This document shows, one piece after another, positions 1 through 13,420 of a stretch of DNA of 64,000 nucleotides (positions within the stretch are counted from its first letter, which is position 1; each line of letters starts with the position of its first letter). The position numbers and the translations under genes are program-made. This DNA comes from Ficedula albicollis (lineage: Eukaryota > Chordata > Aves > Passeriformes > Muscicapidae), in the NCBI RefSeq assembly GCF_000247815.1, contig NC_021676.1, positions 3,501,544 to 3,565,543 on the forward strand, given 5' to 3'. The notes beneath the pieces are model-generated. The model did not search any database, was not told where the DNA came from, and was given only the letters and a program-made list of their open reading frames with translations.

Positions 1-735
1 GACTATACTGTTTTCAAAATGTAGTGAAGAAATATAAACAATTCTCTCGGTAGCATTTGAACTCACAACAGTCTCAATTTACTCGATTTGCTGTGGTGAG
101 TTTCTAAATCTTATTTTCCTGAAGCCTAATTTTGTCCCTCTGGTTTTGTACATCCTCAGAAAACTCACACGGAGTCTGAAAGTGCAAAGTGTCTTTGTTT
201 CCCTGTCTGAACAGGACTTCTTGGATCCTAACAATATCAGCTGCATGTGGAAGGCACTGGAGGCCCATTTTGCAGGCTGCAGGAGGGATTGCTGTGATAA
301 AGCCGTGGGATCAAAAGCCCTTAGGGACACAAACAACAGCTCCTTGCAGTTTGCCATCTTTAACCAATTAACTGCAGAGTCAGTCAATTGTCAGGGCAGG
401 GATTCAAGAGCAGGGCTGAGCCTCTGCTGTCAGTGGCAGATAACCACGAGACAGGTTTGCTCATCATCAAGGCACTCACCCTTTTTTGCAGCAGACTGTC
501 CTAACAAGCTCTCACAGTGCTATGGACTGCCCTGCAGCAGAACTTCCTTTTGGGCTCTCACTGGTGTTCAACCCTTTTAAGTATCTGACTCATTCCTGAG
601 AAAGTGCTGCCTCGATGTTTGGGAGCTCAGAGAAGTGAGTGGACACTGCTGAAGGCTCCTGGAAAACCTCATCTGTTTTTTTCCCAGGCTGGGAATCTTT
701 CCCAGAAACAAAACAAGGAAAGGTAGAAAGAAAAC
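1..735. other. Unannotated AT-rich sequence, no gene seen
   Basis: No recognisable gene, repeat family or RNA. An open frame of 144 codons at 146-580 has no family resemblance, no repeated domain and no convincing splice sites, so I do not call it. The stretch runs into an assembly gap. Confidence 0.5.
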
Positions 736-1040
736 NNNNNNNNNNNNNNNNNNNNNNNNNNNNNNNNNNNNNNNNNNNNNNNNNNNNNNNNNNNNNNNNN
801 NNNNNNNNNNNNNNNNNNNNNNNNNNNNNNNNNNNNNNNNNNNNNNNNNNNNNNNNNNNNNNNNNNNNNNNNNNNNNNNNNNNNNNNNNNNNNNNNNNNN
901 NNNNNNNNNNNNNNNNNNNNNNNNNNNNNNNNNNNNNNNNNNNNNNNNNNNNNNNNNNNNNNNNNNNNNNNNNNNNNNNNNNNNNNNNNNNNNNNNNNNN
1001 NNNNNNNNNNNNNNNNNNNNNNNNNNNNNNNNNNNNNNNN
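736..1040. other. Assembly gap (305 N)
   Basis: A run of 305 unknown bases. The sequence to its right looks like the promoter half of a retroviral LTR, so the gap may hide the rest of an LTR or a longer retroelement. Open frames crossing it have no meaning. Confidence 0.98.
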
Positions 1041-1261
1041 CAGACACCTGGTGTTGAGCACGAGCCATGTGAGTGTCTCGTGATGTTTTGCACAAAGCAT
1101 GTTTTTAAAGAGGTGTTGCCTTCTTGGACCAATGAGTCTTTTCTTCTTTGTTTTCCATGACCTCCCTTATATAAATGCCATGGCTTTTCAATAAATTGTT
1201 CCTTCTTGCTGCTTGGAAGAGGAGTTGTGGTGCTGTGTTCTTTCCACTTCCCAGCCTTACA
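1041..1261 (+). mobile_element. Probable endogenous-retrovirus LTR, 3' portion
   Basis: The order of signals is that of a retroviral LTR read on the plus strand: a CCAAT box at 1129-1133, a TATA box (TATATAAA) at 1168-1175 and an AATAAA polyadenylation signal at 1190-1195. About 66 bases of U5-like sequence follow, ending in CA near 1261. The upstream part of U3 is lost in the gap, so neither the 5' TG end nor a target-site duplication can be checked. No gag, pol or env frame follows, so this is a solo or truncated LTR at most. The architecture is seen; the assignment to an avian ERV family is inference, and a chance cluster of AT-rich signals is the alternative. Confidence 0.45.
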
Positions 1262-4200
1262 GTGACAGTGGTGGAGTTTCCAAAGAGACCAAGTACTCAA
1301 GAGTTCACAGCAGTTTCAAAAGAAGATATCAGGTAAAAACTGTTTTACCCTGGAAAAGCACTCAGATTGCTAAGAAAAAGGATATTAATTCTTCATGGAT
1401 CATATTGTGGTTATCCTTTCTGCTCTTGTTCTGGTGCAATGGAAACTAGATTCTAAAAAAGACAATTTTAAACCATGTTCTGGCAAATGCTGCAAAATTG
1501 TGTCTCACGTATCTTGGCCTGCAGCTGGCAGCGCTGAGATTTGTCACTTTTTGTCAGCCTACCCTGGATTCTGTGCCTGGACCAGTGCTGAACACAGGAT
1601 TAAACTGATCCTGATGGTTTTACTAACGATGACTATGGATTTTGTTCCTTAGGGAAGTCTTTCCCTGGATATGAACCTCTCCTGCTGCTGGCATGAAGCC
1701 TTGTTTCTCTTTTCCAGGCCTTCTTGAGAGCATGCTGTCCACACTACAGCCAAGCACAAGTCAGCATCCATTCCAGTTGGAAAACTCCAAGACTGGATGC
1801 AGAAGCACCAGGCACAGCCAATGTCTCTGTTGCTGGTAGCCAAAACACAGATCTATATATATTTTGCTTGAGAAGTACCAGGATTCAGATTTGTCTCTGT
1901 ACAAAAACTCTGGAAGTTGAGAATTACATTACACACTTTGCTTTAATGACTTATTTCCTTCCAACGAAATGTGTGTTTCTCAGCAGGAGTATGACACTAA
2001 GTGTCATGAAAATGAATTAAGCAATTTCCTCCAGAGACCTGAAATAACTTCCTTCTGCTGCTAAGGAGTTTCAGGGAACATCCTCTGGTGGACCTCAGCA
2101 AATTAAAAAGATCACATCTGCTGTTCTGGTGTCTAAGACCTTCTTCCTCTCAACATTTATTCAGTATTTACTTTTCCTTCTTGTAACATGCAGATGTTTG
2201 CTATCATTTTAAGTTTGAAAGAAAAAAGTCACAACTCTTTTTAGAATTAAAGCAATGATCTGTGGGTGAGGTTAGTGGACATATCTAAGGTGAGATGAGT
2301 GGGGATTCAATCTCCTGCAGACAGTGAACTTTGTTTCAAGTGCATCAGAATTAGGCTTCCCTTACTTCTTTATCTTGGCATTCCTGAAATAGGCCCTGTG
2401 GGTTTATAGGTACCTCCCTGCTGTGGTGCAAAGTGTTAAGTAATGAAAGGAGCATCTCACTTGCTTTTAAATGTCTCCAGAGGTGGAAAGTCCTGCAACC
2501 TGTCACCCTTCCACCTGCCAGGACTGAGCTAGGGATTGTCATCCCAATTTTCTCCAGAATTCTAGAATGTGACCCACTATGTTCTGTTTCCCTGGGTGGT
2601 GCTGAGTGTCCAGATGTTTAAATAATTTTAGAAACTTGTAAGTTCTAGGGCATACTCAGTGTTACATTTGATCCACTTTCTGTCAGAGGGTTTCACGTGG
2701 GATTGTTTAAGAAAGAAAATTGTGGAAAATGGGGAGGGGTCTCACCAGACCAGGAGGTAAAGTTGTGTTTGTGAGACTGCCACATTTCATCACCACCCTG
2801 CCCCAATAAGACTTAAGCCTCTGATTTTCTCTCTGCATATCATGGAAACATCTCCACATTGTTGAGAAAACTCTCATTTTAGTCTGACAAATTATGAGCA
2901 GTGAGGAAAGAGTGCTCTTTGTGGGCACCTACTTGTGCTACTTAAGATAGACAGGAAATATCAAAGAGAAAATATTAAGGAGTAAATTAGAAGCACAGTT
3001 TCAAAAAATTTCCTTTTCCTTACTCAATATCTAATTGTTCAGCATTCTCTTATCTTCCCTTCATCCTTTGTGCCACTGAACTGTTGCATATTTATTGAAC
3101 TACTTTTGATTTTATTTTTTTTCTGTGTGAGTTCTCATATACAAAACACTTGATCTTACTGCTGTAAGAAATAAAGGGCAAAAGAGAAAGACAAATTTAC
3201 ATAGAAAGCACAGTCTGGGGCACATTCTCCTGGATTATGTGTCTTCAAAGGCTTTCTCTGGAAGTACATTACAAACAAGATTTCTTCCAAGTTAGAGTGA
3301 TCCAAAGTATCATGTACATAAATTTTCTACGGCCAATTTGAAACAAGGGATGCTGGTTGAAGATGTATTTTCTCTACAATAATATTTTAGAGAATTGTTA
3401 TTGTAAAAAAACATATCAGGATTGGTATAATTAGCCAATAGGTTTAAAAATGGATTGTCTAGCAATTAATTATTTCCAGATTATCTCTGTACTATGACAC
3501 CAAACAAAGCTCATGCATGAGGTACCATTCTGGAATTATGTCTAAATGCTTGAGTTTGCTTCATTTGACGCCAGAAATTTGTGTTGACACCTTAAAAGTT
3601 TGTTACATTATGGCTGGTGCTACAAAAAGAACATTTTGCCAGGTTTTGATTCATTGTTATTAACACTTAGCACTCAAAGCAGCACATAAAAACACCAGGC
3701 CAAATGTTCCAGATTCTCAACGTTTTCCTCTGTTGATATCAGCAATGTCTTACCAGTTTTAACACACTTCATTAATGAACACCCCATGCCAGATGTGTCC
3801 CTGTTTAAATGCCTAAAAATAACTCTTAAGTTGTTCCCTGGCAAATGCTAAGCTGACATAAAGATGAGCTCATGGCAATAATTATATGGCTGCCTTTAAG
3901 GTTTATGTTGCACTTGCAATTGAACACACAATTTGGGATTTTTACACTGAGAATGGTCTTGAGGCTACTACCCAGGAATGGGAGAGAAAGCTATGATATA
4001 AAGAGGGAAAGGCATATAATTAATTTTGTGTAAGAGTTATACTTAAAGCAGTGAACAGAAGGACAGTTTTTAAATCTGAAAATCCTATCACTTGCCAGCT
4101 GTAGTATGTCACATATAACATGTCTGCCTCAAACACAGAAAAATTCCACTTGAAATGCTGGCTGGTACCAGGAATATTTTGCCATTTCCTTTAGTGTTAC

Positions 4201-4392
4201 AGAAAGAGTAATTGCTGTTTCTCACAAAAGAGTATGTAGGATGAGGGAGAAGCTGATATTTAATATTTTAGTCAGAGGAAGAGAGAGAAATATGACAAGG
4301 ATTAAAATAAAACCTCACAGAAACTTCATCCTGATGATTCATTAAACACATGAAAAATCTCACTTATTTGATATGCATTTTTAAATTATATA
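1262..4392. other. Non-coding AT-rich stretch, nothing recognised
   Basis: About 3.1 kb with short unrelated open frames only (98 codons at most). I see no repeat family, RNA fold or splice-bounded frame. Any LTR-linked internal sequence after 1261 has decayed beyond recognition. Confidence 0.5.
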
Positions 4393-4540
4393 TTCATCCC
4401 TGGAGGTGATCCAGGCCAGGCTGGACAGGGCTTGGAGAACCTGGTCTGGTGGAAGGTGCTCCTACCCATGGCAGAGGTGTTGGAATGAAATGAGCTTCAT
4501 GATCCCTTCTGACCCAAACCATTTTGCAATTCTGTGATTT
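4393..4540 (+). mobile_element. CR1 LINE, 3' end fragment (sense)
   Basis: The segment runs from a 'TCATCCCTGGAGGTG' start, through the 'CAGGCTGGACAGGGCTTGGAGAAC' region, to a single terminal ATTCTGTG. This is the order of the avian CR1 3' untranslated end. It is a 5'-truncated copy of about 150 bp, as is usual for CR1, with no coding part left. It carries a substituted middle ('GGAATGAAATGAGCTTCATGA'), which suggests an old copy. Confidence 0.88.
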
Positions 4541-6092
4541 AACCACTTCTGTTTTCTTAAAATATTTGTTGAAATGTAGGTCTGTTTTCTCTATGGGCCT
4601 TTCAACCTGTGGATGGTCTGCACAGAGACTAACTGAGCAATGACAGTTTGTGTTTGGTTATACCTTCATTATCCCTCAGAGAAAATAATGTAAAGCCTTG
4701 TCATCTTATTGTAAGTAAAATAATAATAATCACCATTCTATTGTGGCTGTGAACTTTTGGCTTTTCTATCCATACAATATTTATTTTGGGAGTAATTTTT
4801 TTTATTCATTAAAGGAAGTGTTCCATGGTGAGCACCCAAAGATCAGGTGGCACCATTGACTGCTCTAAAATATCTGAATGAGGACTACAAGATGCTGAAA
4901 TGACTAAAATACAAGCTGGGGTTGGATTTCTCCTTCTTTCTTTGTAGCCGAGGAGGATATTTGGAGTCTATTCAATCCTTAAAAAGATTTGGGATGGAAA
5001 TATAATTCTGAATGTTTTGTGACACTGATACTGATGCTAGTAGTGGTTACATTGAGTTACTTCTTACATTCATTTTGTTTGATGTTTTTTAATTTATTTT
5101 ATATGTTCTTTTTCCCAAATACTCTCCTTGCACATGCTGCCTATTAGCTTCCAGAGAAGGTCAATCCATCTGTTCATTCTCTGAAATGAACAATATAACT
5201 TTAAGTGCCAGAGATCTTAATTAATTGTTGTCCAGAATAATTGTAACGATTTATTATGACAAGCGTGGTTGTAGAGAAAATCCAGGCTGTTGTCTTTTGG
5301 AATGAGAAAACAAGTGTTAAAAAAAAAAAAAAAATTCTCTCCATGTCTTTCATTAGATGAGAAAATGGGAAGAAACATCTGGAGCTGAGTGTGAATTCAA
5401 AGGTGCAACCTGAAAATTCCCCTGTTGGCTCATTACACCCATTATCTGTCTTCATTTGCTGCCCTTGCTCAGCTGCATCATCCACTATTTCCTTCTGGAC
5501 TGCTGTTATTCTCTGCTTCATTGGCTGCTAATGAGTTGAGATACAGAACAGCATGTCTTTTTCTTTATTCTTTCCTAACATTTACTGAGGGGCTGGAGGC
5601 TTGATTCATTTATTTATTTATTTATTTATTTATTTTTCCCTTCACTATTTGAGAGGGAGAAGCAGAGAGAGGAAGATGGATGACATCCAGCCCAATACTC
5701 ACGGACTTGATTGTGCTTGTAGGAGAACTTTTGGGGGCAATGAAAATTACCTCGATTCTTTTAAATCTTAAAATCTATTTGCTTCTCCCTTCAATGAATC
5801 TTTTTTATGCAGAGCTGTATTATATATGGTCTCATGATTTAAGAATGATAATGAAGGTAAATGGGACTATTCACTTCCAATCCCTATTCTGATCTTGACT
5901 GGTATGGAGAATAATGATTCACAACTTCTCTGAGTGTCCATTTCCAGACTGGCATTTTAGTTATTCATAAAAAAAGGTATTTGGGAAAGGATTTGATATA
6001 AGTCTTAATGTTCTGGTGCTTTGGATTTTATTCTTTGTTCTTTGTTTTAATTTATATTCTTTTTCCTTCCCAATTTTTTTTCTCAAGACAGG
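4541..6092. other. Non-coding stretch with simple repeats
   Basis: Nothing gene-like. It holds a poly-A run near 5319-5334 and an (ATTT)n microsatellite at about 5608-5637. The 106-codon minus-strand open frame at 5201-5521 runs through the poly-A tract and is not credible as a gene. Confidence 0.5.
5608..5637. repeat. (ATTT)n microsatellite
   Basis: About seven tetranucleotide copies in a row, ending in a T run. A similar (TTTA)n tract lies at 45799-45829. Confidence 0.9.
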
Positions 6093-6595
<503 letters not shown>

Positions 6596-9500
6596 CAGTT
6601 TTGAAGTGTGTACTGTCTTCTAGTCTCTCCAAACTGAAAATCTCAATAAGGAAATAAACTTCTACTAACTTGATTGTACTCTTTCTGCAGTTTGGTAGGT
6701 TCCTGTAGGTTCTACAAAGATGATCCAATCCAAAATGATTCCTTAACTGAAAGCCTTGGTAATTCCCAACAACGACAAAACTAGGAGTGTTTAAAGGTAA
6801 TTATTTTTTTTAAACTATATAATTATATGATTGACCCTTCAAATACTCCCTAATTAACACTGACATTTCCTGGCTGGCACTGCAATTTTGTGAAGTGTGT
6901 TTAAAGGTACCCCCATGCTGCAGGAGCACCAGGTTAAGAACCACACCAGCCTTTTGAAATTCATCAGCAAAACTGACTTTTTCTGTGAATACCTTTATTG
7001 TCCTCACATAGATTTGGAGCCATTTCAAATTTCTCCTCAGGTAAATAATTTATGGGCACATTTTTGCCTTCTATCCTTAAACTTCATAATAGGATGAAAT
7101 TATTTTTGAAACTCAGGTTTTCTCATGAAAATCAATATTTATTACTTTCTATTTGCTGCACAGGAAGAGATGACATGTAGATTCCAATGGAATTATTTAT
7201 CCATATATTTTAATTTATACTTTGCTTTCCAGTAGTTGTGTATAGATGGAAATGTAAACTCAAACTTTGAAGGTGTCAAATAATTGCATAAAATAACAAT
7301 TTCTGGGTCTGAGTGTGTTTTACTCCAAGCTTTTGGCAATTCCCAGTGCTACATGCAAATATATTTATGCAAATCTCTCTGTCATCAAGCCTAGGAACCC
7401 AGCCCTGCTTTGAGAGAGAATCTGTGATGTAAAATTCACCTTTAGGTGGAAAAACAGGATTTCTATTCACACCTGAAATTGGTCTCTTTTTATAGATTTC
7501 ATAGCCAATGAAGCTCTGTACTGTTTTTATATATTTAAAAAAAATAATTTGGGAAGTAATATGGGAATGTCCAAGGTGTGACAGCCTTGACCTAAACTTT
7601 GTAAACGTGGTCACAATGAGATTTTCTCCTTTCTTTTGAGGTGCATAAAAAAAAAAATACAAGTACAATATTGCAGCAGAACCCAGATGGCAAAGGAGAA
7701 CTTGGACTTGGAGAGGAACTTTGGGAAACTTCTTCTTCCCCAGGTAGTAGAAAAAAATTCTTTTATGAAAGACAAAAGAAATGAGGCAGAGAAGTCACTA
7801 ACTAGAACAGATTTGACAGAGGTGTGAAATTGAGTTAAAATAAATTGAATAAAATCTGAACATGAATACTAAGAAATAGGAAATTGTTATCATGGTGTCT
7901 GCTTAATTTACAGACTGGGGTAGAGATGTGCAGCAGATCAGAAAAGGAGTTGTCTGGAAAAAATATGAAAGGCCAGGCTCAATAAAGTATTTCAGAGGTA
8001 AAGTTTGAACTAATCATATTAAACCAAGTTGAAATGGCTTTAGAGCTCTAAATAAAATGTATTTGCATAAAAATATGAGGAATAGTGTGCTGTGATTCCA
8101 TGGGCTTATCTAAATCTAACAGGTGTAAGCCCAGTTTAGAACCCTGTGCTTTTGACATCTGCACTTTTTATATCTCATCAGATTACTGGGAATGTAAATA
8201 AATAAATCCATATGCTTCTCAAAATAAAAGGACCGGGGAATTCAAAGATCACTGGTTTGCCATTAATTCCTAATGGCTCCACAGAGTGCAGTGCAGGATT
8301 TACCAGGGGCCTGTCCTGCAGGGGTGCTGAGCTCTGGGTGCCTCAGAAAGGGAAAACAATGAAAATAATTCCCTTGGGGAAATTATTCCTTTATTCTCTA
8401 CCTCCCTTTCAGGACTGTGCACAAAGCTATTTGTTCTATAATAGTGAGACATGGTTTGGAATGTTCTGATGGTCCTATAAACATTTGAAGGTTAAATAAC
8501 AGGAAGGAGAAAAAAAATTCATTATTGGCCTTCCTTTATGTAGAATTTATGTTTCATTTTACTTTGATTCTAGCAATTGCAATTTGCAATCAGCCTGTGG
8601 CTGTGCTGACAGGATGCTCTCTCCAGAGCAGAGAGAAGCAAATATGGGACATGCTACAGCTAAAATAATAAAAATCCTCTCTAGGTCAGTCTGAGACAAC
8701 TTTCAGAAATATCTAAAAGAAACTGTAGTCAGACAACAAATGCTGTTACTCATTACCCAAAACCAGACAGCACTGAGCTTAAAACATTACAGTTGAATAT
8801 TAAAACTTAGCAGAATTTCAATAATGTGGTAATTTCCCATCCCATTTGCCATCAATTTTCCTTTATTTAATAAACAGTGCTGCAATTCTGGCTTCTGTAT
8901 AGGATTTATGAGCTGGCTGCTTTTTCTAAGATGTGATCTAACAAATTTTGACACATCCTTTGGATGCTTGCTGGTGAGAATGAAGATTGAAGTGGCTTTA
9001 CAGGAAAGCTTTTATTTGAATTTATGCACTACAGTACATGTATGGAAGTAGCTACAAATGTCTTTGTCTGTAAATATGAACTGAAATTGAGGCTAAGTTT
9101 TGTGAATTTTTAAAAAGAAAGGTCCATCCAGTATCCTTTATTTCTATAGAAAAATACTAAAAAAGAAGGAATGAGCCTCATAAGCTGTTTGAAAAGAGGA
9201 GAGAGCATTAAAAAAATTGTGAGGATTATTAAAGCAGTTGCAGTTAATTTGTTAAGTGAGAACATGAGTGTAAAAAAGATATTTAAGATATTTAAAGCAG
9301 GGATGATTTCCATTGTGTTATTACAGGGCTTCTCAGGAGAAAGGCACAAGGGATTTAGGGATGCCCCTCTGTGTCTCACTATCCCCCTTATGGCTGAGAC
9401 TGGCACCAAAATCCCACCAAAAATCTGTTCACAAGGTGGAAATGAAGGGAGAAGGAGCTAAAGAAGAGTGTTTGGGCTGTTAGCACCATCAGGAGATGAA

Positions 9501-10439
9501 GATGAGAGCAGGGGATGTGTTTCATGTCCTTTAAAGCAGCACAGATCTCTGTTTAGCTGGGACAGTTTCAGTCCCTTGATAAGAGAGGGAACACACAGAG
9601 CTCCTTGCTACCATGAAAATTTAATTAAAATGCCCCTCTCAGTCTGAAAGGAAAAGTTTTTACATGAAGTTCCTTGTCCTCTGCAGTGCTGGGTTTGTGG
9701 CCAGGAGTGATAAGTCACTACACGAGATCAGATCCACGTCATGGTTCTGCTTATGGAGATAAAATTAAAAGTCCAATTAAAAACAGCCAGGAGGCAGGAA
9801 AAAAGGGAAATAATTATCTTAGACTTCCCCTGCTTTCTAACTGACAAAAAAGAATGCACTGAGATTATCAATAATCTACCTAAAGTCAGTATATTAACAA
9901 AAGGAAGGAGATACAACCCCTTAGAAAGCAAACTCACAGGAAAAAAAATACCCAAAGGCATTAATGATGAGTTTTTCTACAGGAGAAAAAGGAGCAGTTT
10001 AACTTCTCTGCACGTTATTTTATCTCTCAGTCAAAGAACAGATAATTAAATCAGTGTCTTCCACTCTGTTCAGATTTCCTTCAGCCATGTGTGTTAAAAA
10101 CAGCACTTAGCCTTGTCTCACTTGGTGAGTGAGTAGATAGTTTCAAATAGAGAGTTTCAAACTCAAGTAATGGAATATAAAGTTATGCAGAAAAAAATAT
10201 GAATGCATTTAAACCTGGCTTACCAACGTGTTTGGAAACATTCATTTAATCAAATGGGAAATATAGATCACACACAAAGAGAGAACTGCAGGTAATAATA
10301 ACAGTTAATACATCATAAATACAATAGTAATCAAAAAAAGAAATATATCTTTCCCAATCACAGAATCACTGCAGGTAACTTCTTTAAATCTGATTGTATA
10401 TCTGAAAAAATTAATTGTCTTTGATTTTTCATTCAGCCA
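6596..10439. other. Non-coding AT-rich stretch, nothing recognised
   Basis: About 3.8 kb of AT-rich DNA. The longest open frames (130 codons at 7276-7668 minus; 99 and 96 codons overlapping on opposite strands at 9110-9461; 102 codons at 9741-10049) have ordinary AT-rich composition and match no family I know. A CACAGAATCACTG at about 10359 resembles the antisense CR1 terminus but is too short to call. Confidence 0.45.
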
Positions 10440-10577
10440 AAGGAAATTTCATAACTTTTATCTCTCTGGCTCTGTCTGCCTTAATTTTAAAGCTTTCGTG
10501 ACTTTCTTAAGGAAATTTCATAACCTTTATCTCTCTGGCTCTGTCTGCCTTAATTTTAAAGCTTTCGTGACTTTCTT
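10440..10577. repeat. Tandem duplication, 69-bp unit
   Basis: Two adjacent copies (10440-10508 and 10509-10577) beginning AAGGAAATTTCATAAC, with a T/C difference near the start. It could be a real recent duplication or two alleles placed in series by the assembler. Confidence 0.9.
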
Positions 10578-11860
10578 GAATGCTATTTATGTCTGCTAAT
10601 AAGTCTAGATAAATAAATAAGAATTTTGTTTGCTTTCCAGATAAACTTGCTTTTGAATTGAAGCAGTTTTCATGTTTTGCACGTATAAGTCTTCCAAAAT
10701 TCTCTCATCTTAGCTAGATCTTTGCAACGATTGCTTGTATACAGACAAGAGTATATTTAAAACTCATTCAAACTGTCCTGAAGCCCACTTTTATAATTTA
10801 ATGTTAGAAACTGCATTTTGCATCATGGTAGAAAAATTCAATAGGAAGGCAGAAAAAAGCTCAGAAATTAAAGATAAGAAAGTACCATAGCTTAATATTT
10901 ATGAAAAAAATGCTGCATATTAGAGAAGTTTAATTTTTTTTAGGGTTTTTGTCTTCATATTAAGTAAATTAATCATCACTTGGAAAGCTAAATTTATTTC
11001 CTACTCTGTTGCTTATTGGCTAACTTCCTTGTAAGAAACAAAAACTTTATTTCATGTTATTCTTTAAAAAATTTGAACCAGATAATTTCTTCTGTAACAA
11101 GTTCACTTCTGTATTCAGAGAATTCTGTATACTGTGTTCATCAGTTTTCTCCTCTGGAACTTTTTGGGTTGGTTTCCCAACAGCCACAAAAGGCAGAAAG
11201 TTTCTTCTTTTGATCTAAAAAAGTTGTGGTTTGTTTATTTAAAAATGTTAGCAGTCTGAAATAGCAAATGGGTTTAAGCTCCTAAAAATGCAGTATTATT
11301 TAAAAGCAAGTGGCCTTAGAGGAAGGTTTGGATGGTTTTTGGAAGCTCAGTCTCTTCAAGTTTTTTTATTTAAAAAGTCACTTTATGTTCATTCAGCCTC
11401 AGTTAATGGGATTTGTTTATTTGTTCTTGGTTTTGCCAGTTAAATCTATGATCTGTGAGCTTTTTATGGAAACACTCTTATTTTGTTTTTCCATGTTATC
11501 TCACTCTGTATTTTATTATCTCTGAACATCATCATCATCACCTCTGTGTCACTCCACTGAGTTCCAAGTCAGGTTCTTGGCCCACCCCTGGATCTTTCTG
11601 CTTTCCATGGAGTTGTCACCATGAGGCTCATTTCAATTTTCACAGATCTACTCACTGTTAATTAATCTGAAATTCCGAGCACTGAAGCCTTTTCACATGC
11701 AGAAGGGAACGCTCTCGTCACTATTTATCCTGGAAAATGAACAACTCTGAAAAAAAAGAGCCTAAGCAGCCAAAAATAATCTATATAAAATATGCATTGA
11801 GTCAGAAGAGGGAAGAAAATCAATAGAGTTCTTATAAATTCTGTGAGCCCAAGGGCGTTG
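10578..11860. other. Non-coding stretch, nothing recognised
   Basis: AT-rich. It contains a short (ATC)n near 11526-11541 and no gene or repeat family I can name. Confidence 0.45.
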
Positions 11861-12128
11861 GTGACTTGCAGTGTAAACCAATGTATTAAGTGCTTTGTTT
11901 TGACAATTTGCTTATGAAGAAATTTATATTTTCTCTAGTAAAAGAGAGCTAAAACCTCCAGCTCTGGCAAGTGGACAGTGACTTGCACTGTAAACCAATG
12001 TATTAAGTGCTTTGTTTTGACAATTTGCTTATGAATAAATTTATATTTTCTCTAGTACAATTTGCTTATGAAGAAATTTATATTTTCTCTAGTAAAAGAG
12101 AGCTAAAACCTCCAGCTCTGGCAAGTGG
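11861..12128. repeat. Nested tandem duplication, 117-bp and 37-bp periods
   Basis: A unit starting GTGACTTGCA at 11861 recurs at 11978 (period 117). The inner part starting ACAATTTGCTTATGAA occurs at 11903, 12020 and again at 12057, a 37-bp step. The third copy continues into the same AAAACCTCCAGCTCTGGC tail that ends the first. Copies differ at a few positions (G/C, GAAG/GAAT). Replication slippage followed by a second event, or two misjoined alleles, would both give this pattern. Confidence 0.9.
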
Positions 12129-12940
12129 ATCTCCCCTTTAACCTCTGCCTGATGTAGAGGTGCAAACCTGTGGCTGTTTCATGGGTGCCTTCCTTCAGCA
12201 CCTCTGATTTGCTGCAAACATGAAGGTGCCAGGATGCAGATGACATCAAAGTTTTGGTAAATTAAGGTATGACAAACAAGAAAATAATTTTTTTTAAAAA
12301 TATAGTTTGTTCCAAAAAATTGTTGTTTCTGCCACCAACAGATTTTGAAGTCAAAATCCAGATTTCAAGCCTGAAGTGTGCTGTTTTATAACCACTAAAT
12401 CACGTATTCCTAGTCAGCATATTGAAACATGATTAAAACCCACTGATTGAACAGTCTTTTTAGAGCAATTAAGTCAGTGTTTTATTTGTGTCTACAAAAA
12501 TATGTGAATTTGATGGGTTTTCATCAAGCTCCAGGAAATGCATTTTATTTTTTTTTTGGGGGGGCATTTATTAGCTTAAATTTTATATTTCAAGTAAAGT
12601 TAGTTATGCCTTTCAAACCAGGAAAATTTTTCTGTCTTTTGGTCCCATTTATCTGTTTGTCAGCCATTGTTTATAAACCATAAAACGCAATTTTAGGAAG
12701 GAAGGAAACAGTGTTTGCTCATTTTTGCAGACAATTTTCAAAGCAGCCACATCTTCAGCTTTTCATATGGAGTGGATGTACTTCACTGGAATAAAGAAGC
12801 AAAGAGCCATAAAAAATAAAAAATAGCTATAAAAGCAAATAGCCCACACAATCAAATAGGAAGTGGGTCTGGCCGTGTTCTTCTGTTGATGGTTTTTGAT
12901 AGTTCTGGTTGATCAGTCCCTGCCTTCAGCGAGGCAAAGC
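12129..12940. other. Non-coding stretch, nothing recognised
   Basis: AT-rich, with a T9-G7 homopolymer junction near 12549-12565. No gene or known repeat is seen. Confidence 0.45.
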
Positions 12941-13420
12941 AGAACCACAGAACAGTTTGGGTTGAAGGGACCTTAAAGCTCATCCAGTGCCACCCCTGTC
13001 AGGGCAGGGACACCTTCCACTGTCCCAGGCTGCTCCAAGCCCTGTCCAGCCTGGCCTTGGACACTGCCAGGGATCCAGGGGCAGCCACAGCTGCTCTGGG
13101 CACCCTGTGCCATCTCCCTGCGGGCCACAGCCCTTTGATGCAGCCCAGGGCACGGGGGGTTTTGGAGATCCAGCACACCTGGCTGGCTTCCCTGCGGGCC
13201 ACAGCCCTTTGATGCAGCCCAGGGCACGGGGGGTTTTGGAGATCCAGCACACCTGGCTGGCTCCTCATGCACCAACACCCCCAAATCCTTTTCCTCAGGG
13301 CTGCTCTCAATCCCTTCCCTGCCCAGATCCAGCACCCTGAACTTGGCCTTCTCCAGCTGCACGAGGTTTGCCCAGTCCCCTCTGGATCCATCCCTTCCCT
13401 CCAGTGTGTGACCATCCTAC
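12941..13420 (-). mobile_element. CR1 LINE fragment, antisense, with ORF2 C-terminal remnant
   Basis: Read on the plus strand it starts with the antisense CR1 tail (CACAGAACAGTTTGGGTTG, then a 'GGGACCTTAAAG' block) and continues through the 3' region. Read on the minus strand, the part at about 13261-13362 encodes the motif EKDLGVLV preceded by FRVLDLGREG. This is the conserved C-terminal signature of the CR1 ORF2 polyprotein, downstream of the reverse-transcriptase domain. A 'LGCIKG' echo of the next CR1 block (ILGCIK) follows. Most of the sequence between that block and the 3' tail is missing, so the copy has an internal deletion and cannot make protein. A 74-bp duplication sits inside, and a minisatellite starts at its outer end. 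Confidence 0.9.
13115..13262. repeat. 74-bp tandem duplication inside the CR1 copy
   Basis: Two exact or near-exact copies (13115-13188 and 13189-13262) beginning TCCCTGCGGGCCACAGCC. The unit encodes, on the minus strand, the region just after EKDLGVLV. It is GC-rich, unlike the AT-rich duplications elsewhere in the window. Confidence 0.93.

Noticed and set aside
146..580. 144-codon frame near the left edge
   Set aside because: It has no recognisable domain and no splice support, and another plus-strand frame overlaps it. Its length is possible by chance in 64 kb.
10355..10380. CACAGAATCACTG resembling a CR1 terminus
   Set aside because: It is too short, and no CR1 body follows.
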